Source of the DNA: DAOUCP01 sp034432155
Lineage (GTDB): Bacteria; Chloroflexota; Anaerolineae; Epilineales; Epilineaceae
Direction: 5' to 3'
Length of the DNA: 54,525 bases
NCBI GenBank assembly: GCA_034432155.1
Contig: DAOUCP010000024.1
Location: 1-54,525 of the forward strand
How positions within the stretch are numbered: the stretch's first letter is position 1; each line of letters begins with the position of its first letter. Position numbers and translations under genes: made by a program. The notes beneath the pieces were generated by a model. That model did not search any database and was not told where the DNA came from. It saw only the letters and a program-made list of their open reading frames with translations. Positions 49,674 to 54,525 of this stretch are shown in pieces.

Positions 49674-51656
49674 ATGAGCTTGGGGCGCCCTGGGCAGATG
49701 GTCATCCCCGTACAATCGCACCTCCTGCGGCGAGTCTCGGGCTGTCGCGCGGCCTGGCGCGGGCGAAGCGGCCGGTCCGTTCTGCTAGCCCTGGCCTTGG
49801 CGCTAGCGTGGCTGCAGGTTGGCTTTGCCCAATCTCCGGCCGACGAGGTGGCCAGCCGCACCGCTGCCATCGGCCAGGCACTGCAGGGCGTCGCCGAGGC
49901 TGCTGCCGCAGGTGCCTGGCAACAGGCGGACGCGGCGTACAACGAGGTCCTGGAGGCCCTCGATGTCCATCGACCGGCTCTGGAGGCCGCGCTGGGGCCG
50001 ACCGCTGCGGACGCGTTTGCGGCCATTGATGCCTTCCTCGTCGATCTGGACACCGCGTTGGCCGCCGAGGATGAGATCCGGGTGCGGGCCATCGTCGGCT
50101 TCTGTCAGGCCCGGCTCGGTCGACTCGAGCCGGGAGCGACCGGCGGCGGTCTCCCCGAGGAGGCAACCACCACCGCCTTGCGGTGGCGCTCCGCGGTCGA
50201 CGTGGTGGTGGCGCTGGCCAAGGCTGGCGCGTGGCGCGATGCCCGCAACGCGGCCATCGATCTGCACGCCGATGTGCGCCGGCGAGGCGCGGTGGTTGCT
50301 CGCGCGGCGGGAGCCCTGGGGGAAGCGGACGTCGCCGAGACGCGGGTCTTCGCGTTGCGGCTGCGGGATGCAGCCCTCGACCAGTCGCTGACGGCCGTAA
50401 AGGCCGCCGCCGAGGTCGCCCAGGGCGCCATCGAGCGCCTGTTGGCCCAGCTGGGAGTCACTCCCACTGCCACGCCGGAGGTCACCGCGCGAGGCGACAC
50501 CACGTTTCGCGTGTTTGCGGTGCTCGATCCCAGTGGCGAGCGGGCCAGCGCGCTTGTGTTGGCCCAGGGAGTGCCGCGACCGGGGCTGGGGGCCTGCCGC
50601 CTGCGGGTTCGCTGGAGCGCACAGGCGTTGCGCCTGGCCAAGGTGCAGTGGTTGGCTGGGGAGGGTGGCCTGCGGCGCGACGACCAGTCCGGCGAGGCCG
50701 AGCTGAGCCTCCCGGCAGCGCCCACCGGGCCTAGTGGCGAGGTGGCCATCGCGCGCCTCGATTTCGACGTCATTGGCTCCACCGTCGATCCGCGCGCCTA
50801 CTTGCCGAGGGAGGAACTGGCACACATCGAAGGTGCGCTGGCGGAAGCCAACGTCGCCGTCCGCCGCGGTGATCTCCCCGATGCCGCTCGCCTGGTCACC
50901 GAAGCGTACGTCTTGTTGGTCCACGGACGTGGGCGAACGGACAGTCTGTACGGCCGTCTGGCAGAGGTCGGTTGGGCCGGTCCGTGGGCGCAGAAGCTGC
51001 TCGGGGTATTAGAGGCCTTGAGCGAACCTCTGGCCACCGACGTGATCGTGGCCGGGTTGGCTGCGTCGCGCCGCGAACTCGGAGAGGCTCTGGCCGCGGT
51101 TCTCATGAGGCTAGACCCAACTGGCATCCCGATCACCGTCGAGGTCGTCGAGGCGTTTGACACCGCTGGCATGCCCTTGCCGCTGGCGGTTCCCCAGCAT
51201 GGCGTGGTGCCGCTCCGCACCGCCAGACGCTCGTTGGCCACAGCGTCGACCCCGGAGGGCCGTGTACCAACCACCCCGCCCGCCAGCGCCCGGCTGTCCG
51301 CATTGCCATCGGCGGTGGCGCCAGCCGGGACGCCAACGGTGGGCAGCGGCATCCTGGAGGTACCGCACGCGCAACCCACCCGCGCGCCAGCGGCAGGACT
51401 TCGCGGCATGCCGGTGCCAGCGGTGCGCCCCATCGCCGCGGCGCGACTGGCGACACCGCTGGCCGTGCTCCTGGTGGCCGCTGGTCTGGCGGTCCTGGCG
51501 GCGCTGGGGACGGAGGGGGCGACGGAAACCGTAGGTCTCGGGCCTCGCGAAGGGCCTCGCTCCGGCGAGTCGGAGGGGGGTGGCACCCAGCAGGGCACCG
51601 GTGAGCCGGCTGATCGGCCGTCGCCTACGGCCGGGCGTGACGCAGTTCGACGCTGA
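49674..51656 (+). CDS. Secreted helical protein with cohesin-like domain and C-terminal membrane anchor
   Basis: A 660-residue exported protein. A signal peptide (about 34-52, VLLALALALAWLQVGFAQ) is followed by a helical region to about 260, rich in Ala and Glu, with VASRTAAIGQALQGVAEAAA. Residues 275-380 are beta-rich (TFRVFAVLDPSGERASALVL, CRLRVRWSAQALRLAKVQWL, GEVAIARLDFDVIG) and resemble a cohesin or related immunoglobulin-like module. A second helical part follows. A membrane segment lies near 590-610 (LATPLAVLLVAAGLAVLAAL) with a polar tail. No Shine-Dalgarno sequence is evident. It overlaps the next gene tail-to-tail by 32 nt. Function is unknown. Confidence 0.75.
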   Translation: MSLGRPGQMVIPVQSHLLRRVSGCRAAWRGRSGRSVLLALALALAWLQVGFAQSPADEVASRTAAIGQALQGVAEAAAAGAWQQADAAYNEVLEALDVHRPALEAALGPTAADAFAAIDAFLVDLDTALAAEDEIRVRAIVGFCQARLGRLEPGATGGGLPEEATTTALRWRSAVDVVVALAKAGAWRDARNAAIDLHADVRRRGAVVARAAGALGEADVAETRVFALRLRDAALDQSLTAVKAAAEVAQGAIERLLAQLGVTPTATPEVTARGDTTFRVFAVLDPSGERASALVLAQGVPRPGLGACRLRVRWSAQALRLAKVQWLAGEGGLRRDDQSGEAELSLPAAPTGPSGEVAIARLDFDVIGSTVDPRAYLPREELAHIEGALAEANVAVRRGDLPDAARLVTEAYVLLVHGRGRTDSLYGRLAEVGWAGPWAQKLLGVLEALSEPLATDVIVAGLAASRRELGEALAAVLMRLDPTGIPITVEVVEAFDTAGMPLPLAVPQHGVVPLRTARRSLATASTPEGRVPTTPPASARLSALPSAVAPAGTPTVGSGILEVPHAQPTRAPAAGLRGMPVPAVRPIAAARLATPLAVLLVAAGLAVLAALGTEGATETVGLGPREGPRSGESEGGGTQQGTGEPADRPSPTAGRDAVRR

Positions 51657-52155
51657 CCAGACGCCAACGTCCGCTTTCGAGGAGCAACCGGGCGGTAAGG
51701 CGCCCCGGCGGTTGGCCCTGGTATAGGATGCGGGCCTGCAGTGCGGCGTCCGTCGGGCCTCGCCTGGCCAGGGAGCTGAACTTGACGCTTGTGATTTCCA
51801 GGCCCCGGTACCCTTCGAACAGCGTGCGATCGGCAAACTGGGCGGCCACGTCGGCCGGTCGAACCGTCCGCAGCGCCTGGCGGGCGAACAGTCGGTGGCC
51901 GTTGCGCACGTCCTGCTCCAGGCCGGCCTTCATGTACGCGTCCAGAACGGGAAGCACCCCCCGAGCTGTTCGGGGGCCTGCCACCGACAGAACGAGGTAG
52001 ACTCCCACCAGGAAGAGAACGAAAAAGCCGACGCCGCCGGCGAGCAGGCGGACGAACACTTCCTGCTGCACAGCGGCGCTGGCGCGCTGGCGGCGCTCGG
52101 CAGTGCGCCGCCAGCGGAGACGGCGATCAGGCATGGGAGTCCCCGCGGTTGCCAT
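51625..52155 (-). CDS. Small membrane protein with NTF2-like domain
   Basis: A 176-residue protein. A basic N-terminus (RRLRWRRTAERRQ) precedes one membrane segment (about 38-58, LLAGGVGFFVLFLVGVYLVL). The rest is an extracytoplasmic alpha+beta domain: LPVLDAYMKAGLEQDVRNGH, ALRTVRPADVAAQFADR, GYRGLEITSVKFSSLARRG and GRLTARLLLESGRWRLVSVE. That order suits an NTF2/SnoaL-like fold (DUF4864 type), by shape only. Start is uncertain between ATG 52155 and ATG 52134. It lies downstream of asnA after a 135-nt gap and overlaps the convergent gene by 32 nt. Confidence 0.7.
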   Translation of the reverse strand: MATAGTPMPDRRLRWRRTAERRQRASAAVQQEVFVRLLAGGVGFFVLFLVGVYLVLSVAGPRTARGVLPVLDAYMKAGLEQDVRNGHRLFARQALRTVRPADVAAQFADRTLFEGYRGLEITSVKFSSLARRGPTDAALQARILYQGQPPGRLTARLLLESGRWRLVSVELRHARP

Positions 52156-52229
52156 GACCCGCGGGTCTGCGATGAGGCTCCCATCCGGCAAGCCGCCAGG
52201 AATGTTGTTGCCCGACCAAGCCGGGCCGG

Positions 52230-52250
52230 GGCCCCCGAAAGGGGGGGGCC
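52230..52250. other. GC hairpin downstream of asnA
   Basis: GGCCCCC (52230-52236) can pair with GGGGGCC (52244-52250); a register with a GAAA loop is also possible. It lies about 40 nt past the asnA stop. Without a T-run it is at best a weak terminator or an mRNA 3'-end hairpin. Confidence 0.35.
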
Positions 52251-52290
52251 GCATCCCGGGTGCGCCGCGTCAGCGGCAAACCGACCTGCA

Positions 52291-53421
52291 CTACTCGAGC
52301 ACGTAGATGCCCCGTCGTGCGCACATCTCCTTGAGGATGTCGGGCCACACCGTCACGCTGACTTCGCCCAGATGTGCTTTGCGCAGAAGCACCATGTACG
52401 TTCGCGACTGACCAATGCCACCACCGATGCTGAGTGGGATCTCATCGTTCAGGATTGCCTGATGGTAGGGTAGCTGCAAGAAGTCCATCTGTCCGGTCAG
52501 CTCAAGCTGCTTGACCAACGTCTCCTTGGTGACCCGAATGCCCATCGAGGTGAGCTCGTGACGTCGCCTGGTTACGTGGTTCCAAACTAGGATATCGCCA
52601 TTCAGACCGTGCATGGGCCGGCCATCTTCGGACACTGTCTCGGTGATCCAGTCGTCGTAGTCGGCGGCACGCATCTCGTGCGGATAGCCGTCCTTCAGGA
52701 TCCAGCCAATGCCGATGATGAACACCGCCGGATGTTCCTGTAGGATGCGCGTCTCGCGCTGCTTGCGCGGCAGGTCGGGATACATGTCGAGCAAATCCTC
52801 GGCATGCAGGAAAAGCAGCTCCTCCGGGAGATTGGGATAGCGCGGGTCTCGTAGCTGCGGGTATAGGTCCTGCACCAGGCGCTCGGCCCCGGTGAGCACC
52901 TTCCAGATGCGCTGCACGATCTCCTTCAGGAAGGCGAGATTGCGCTGTTCGGGCGTCATCACGCGCTCCCAGTCCCACTGGTCCACGTAGGCACTGTGAT
53001 CGTGATCCAGGAAGTAGTCCTTGCGCACCGCCCGCATGTCGGTGAGGATGCCCTCGCCGGGGCCGATGCCAAACTGGCGGAGGGCCGGTCGCTTCCACTT
53101 CGTGGCTGCCTGGACGATCTGGGCGTCGATGGGGTGTTCGTCACGGTCATTGGAGATGTGGAACTGGATAGGGGTTCGTGAGCCGTCGCGGTCGAGCATG
53201 TCGTTCACCCCGCTGCGCACATCGACGATGAGCGGAACGACCACGCGGATCAGGTTCAGCTCCTTGCACAGCTCGCGCTCGATGTAATCCTTGGCGGCGA
53301 AGAGCGCGATCTGCGTTTCGCGCGGACTCAGGAGCGACGAGTAGTCCGTCGGCAGAACCTTCTCCAGCTCCGCGTAACTGCCGATGCCTGGTCCGGCCAG
53401 GTCCGCCTTCTTGTCCATCAT
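52291..53421 (-). CDS. asnA: Aspartate-ammonia ligase (AsnA-type asparagine synthetase)
   Basis: A 376-residue enzyme making asparagine from aspartate, ammonia and ATP. It has the class II aminoacyl-tRNA-synthetase fold. Matching blocks are SPRETQIALFAAKDYIEREL, LNLIRVVVPLIVDVRSGVND, PIQFHISNDRDEHPIDAQIV, YFLDHDHSAYVDQWDWERVM and the C-terminal LPYHQAILNDEIPLSIGGGI then GQSRTYMVLLRKAHLGEV. It is longer than the E. coli enzyme (about 330 residues). ATG 53421 or 53418 is preceded by AGGAG at 11-14 nt. It begins 50 nt after the metallophosphatase stop, so cotranscription is possible. No asnC regulator is nearby. Confidence 0.95.
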   Translation of the reverse strand: MMDKKADLAGPGIGSYAELEKVLPTDYSSLLSPRETQIALFAAKDYIERELCKELNLIRVVVPLIVDVRSGVNDMLDRDGSRTPIQFHISNDRDEHPIDAQIVQAATKWKRPALRQFGIGPGEGILTDMRAVRKDYFLDHDHSAYVDQWDWERVMTPEQRNLAFLKEIVQRIWKVLTGAERLVQDLYPQLRDPRYPNLPEELLFLHAEDLLDMYPDLPRKQRETRILQEHPAVFIIGIGWILKDGYPHEMRAADYDDWITETVSEDGRPMHGLNGDILVWNHVTRRRHELTSMGIRVTKETLVKQLELTGQMDFLQLPYHQAILNDEIPLSIGGGIGQSRTYMVLLRKAHLGEVSVTVWPDILKEMCARRGIYVLE

Positions 53422-53471
53422 TGGGTTCTTGACTCCTCTCTCAGGTCTAGAAATGGAATGAGAATCCGTTG

Positions 53472-54525
53472 TCACCAGCCATACTTCGCCAGCAGGGCGC
53501 TCATGGCTGGGTCATCCGGCACGCTCGGGCTCATCCAAGTGGAACTCCAGTCCGCTAAGGTTACGGCCCCGTCGGGGAGCAGCTTCACCACAAGCCGACC
53601 GACCCGCCGTCCGACCGTCGTTGGCGTGCGAATGGGCCGCTCGGCGGCGACCACCAACGTGCCGGTGCCGGGTGCTGTCACGACGCCCAGCGGTTCCTCC
53701 TCGGGCCGTGAGCCAACAGCGATGTCAATGCCCGGCACGACGCTGACCATGGCGACGGTGAGGGCGAAATCGGTGTTCGACAGCAAGAGCACGAGATCGA
53801 CCTGCGGCGTGATCTCGGCGACAACCGGCGCCAGGGCAGCCAAGGGGTCGCGCACGTCGAACTCGCGACTGGGTGGATCCGGAATCCGTGTCAAGCCGAT
53901 GATCCCGATCCGCTGGCCGGCCACCTCGCGAACGGTGTACGGTGGTGCCAGCTGCTCACCGGTGGCTTTCACGAACACGTTCGCCGACAGCATGGCGAAT
54001 CGCGCCTCGGCCATGCGCTCGCGCAGTGCGCCCAGGCCGAGCTCTAGCTCTCGCGACCCGATGGCCATGGCCGCGTAGCCCATCAAGTTCATGGCCTCCA
54101 CCACGAGTTTGCCCTTCGTCTCGCGGCCCGGCCGCATCGGTCCGGTCAGCGCGTCGCCGCTGTCCACAAGCAAGAGGTCCGGATGCAGGGCGCGCTGCTG
54201 GTTGACGAACGTCGCTTTCCGGCGGAACCCGCCAGTCGGTTCGGTCGGTCAGCCACATGGCACCGCCTCGCCCCAGTTGTCGTTGGTGTGCAGAATGACG
54301 AGCTCTGGCCCCGTTGCCTCGGTCGGACCCGCTGGCGACGTGCCCATCGCCGGACCCTCCGACGGCGGCGGCCAGCCCGTCGGGCCTCCGCTTGTCGGGG
54401 CGCCTGTCCCAGCTGGTGGGCCGGCGAGCGCCTCGGTGCCGACACCCCCCGTGGACTCCCGCTCGGCGAGCGTCGCGGCGCGGCGGGCCACAGGCGCCGT
54501 CGCCGCCGGCGCGCCGCGATCCGCC
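53472..54525 (-). CDS. 5'-nucleotidase-like metallophosphatase, candidate selenoprotein with in-frame TGA (5' partial)
   Basis: The coding frame enters from the right edge and runs to the TGA at 53472, interrupted only by an in-frame TGA at 54249-54251. Upstream of it the frame reads a Pro/Thr/Gly linker, then ELVILHTNDNWGEAVPCG. Directly after it, in the same frame, come PTEPTGGFRRKATFVNQQ, LHPDLLLVDSGDALTG and MNLMGYAAMAIGSRELELGL. As I recall, relatives read EPCGC...GGLARRAT...DAGDAL, so the TGA replaces the second Cys of PCGC. With Sec inserted, the part in view is about 350 residues. It is a single metallophosphatase domain; the usual 5'-nucleotidase C-terminal domain is absent. NDxHG is NDNWG and GNHE is GSRE, so metal binding is altered, as I recall for this subfamily. 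Alternatives are a nonsense mutation or assembly error. asnA follows 50 nt later. Confidence 0.75.
54219..54235 (-). promoter_or_regulatory. SECIS-like hairpin
   Basis: In the mRNA, CUGGCGG (54235-54229) pairs over all 7 positions (one U-G) with CCGCCGG (54225-54219) around the loop GUU (54228-54226). The loop G is 20 nt after the UGA. Bacterial SECIS elements place the loop roughly 16-37 nt past the UGA, with a G in its first two bases. Confidence 0.6.
54249..54251 (-). other. Candidate selenocysteine codon (UGA)
   Basis: In-frame TGA in the context GGC-TGA-CCG. It stands at the second Cys of the PCGC motif of the metallophosphatase. UGA followed by C is a known weak stop context. The gene's true stop at 53472-53474 is also TGA. 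Confidence 0.62.

Noticed and set aside
54249..54251. UGA read as Trp
   Set aside because: Many genes here use TGA as their stop, including this one at 53472 and asnA's neighbours, and the family has Cys at this column rather than Trp.
54219..54258. Frameshift explanation for the TGA in the metallophosphatase
   Set aside because: I first tried to join two frames with a one-base shift. Careful reading showed that the sequence after the TGA continues in the same frame, so no indel is needed.
1..54525. Mobile elements, prophage or CRISPR
   Set aside because: No transposase, integrase, phage gene, target-site duplication or regularly spaced repeat was found. The regulator at 48983 has an excisionase-like DNA-binding domain but no integrase nearby.

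Overview
The window is GC-rich DNA that looks like a member of the Chloroflexota (Anaerolineae/Caldilineae-like). This rests on protein style rather than on a marker gene: many lipoproteins and secreted beta-propeller or beta-helix proteins with Thr/Pro-rich linkers, short C-terminal tails of the YLP/FLP type, a 6-phosphogluconolactonase-RpiA fusion, and a TgpA-like transglutaminase. No rRNA, tRNA, CRISPR, insertion sequence or phage gene was seen. Coding density is very high and no gene-free stretch exceeds 300 bases. The 250 bases at the left edge hold nothing I can support.

Layout. 251-3183 (-): operon of a parvulin-type lipoprotein, an MBL-fold hydrolase and an NHL-repeat lipoprotein. 3227-6454 (-): TgpA-like transglutaminase and a Crp/Fnr regulator. 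6487-8908 (-): BtpA/SgcQ-like protein with the lactonase-isomerase fusion. 8933-10238 (+): small zincin and folP. 10298-11529 (+): secreted protein behind a near-consensus promoter. 11552-16104 (-): membrane cytochrome c, uvrB and an FG-GAP protein. 16121-16799 (+): DUF503 protein and a small membrane protein. 16861-24728 (-): tightly overlapped uvrA, lipoprotein, rhodanese lipoprotein, lipoprotein and miaB, then an NYN-domain protein. 24801-26822 (-): VOC protein and a bactofilin-like membrane protein. 26937-29914 (+): M14 carboxypeptidase and a membrane protein. 30102-35895 (-): giant beta-helix surface protein. 35946-40477 (-): smc and a membrane protein. 40506-48239 (+): glycosyltransferase, threonine-synthase-like enzyme, fabF, rnc, an LPKTG surface protein and a PD40 propeller protein. 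48236-49672 (-): SH3 protein and a MerR-like regulator. 49674-51656 (+): secreted cohesin-like protein. 51625-54525 (-): small membrane protein, asnA, and a 5'-nucleotidase-like metallophosphatase cut by the right edge.

The most exciting signal is in that last gene. Its reading frame runs without a shift through an in-frame TGA (54249-54251). The TGA sits exactly where I recall the family having the second Cys of its PCGC motif, and family-like sequence resumes right after it. A 7-bp hairpin with a GUU loop lies 20 nt downstream, as expected of a bacterial SECIS element. This is a candidate undescribed selenoprotein.

Other threads are repeated extended -10 promoters, three genes whose -10 box ends exactly 6 nt before the start codon (probable leaderless mRNAs), and a shared C-terminal tail on several secreted proteins.
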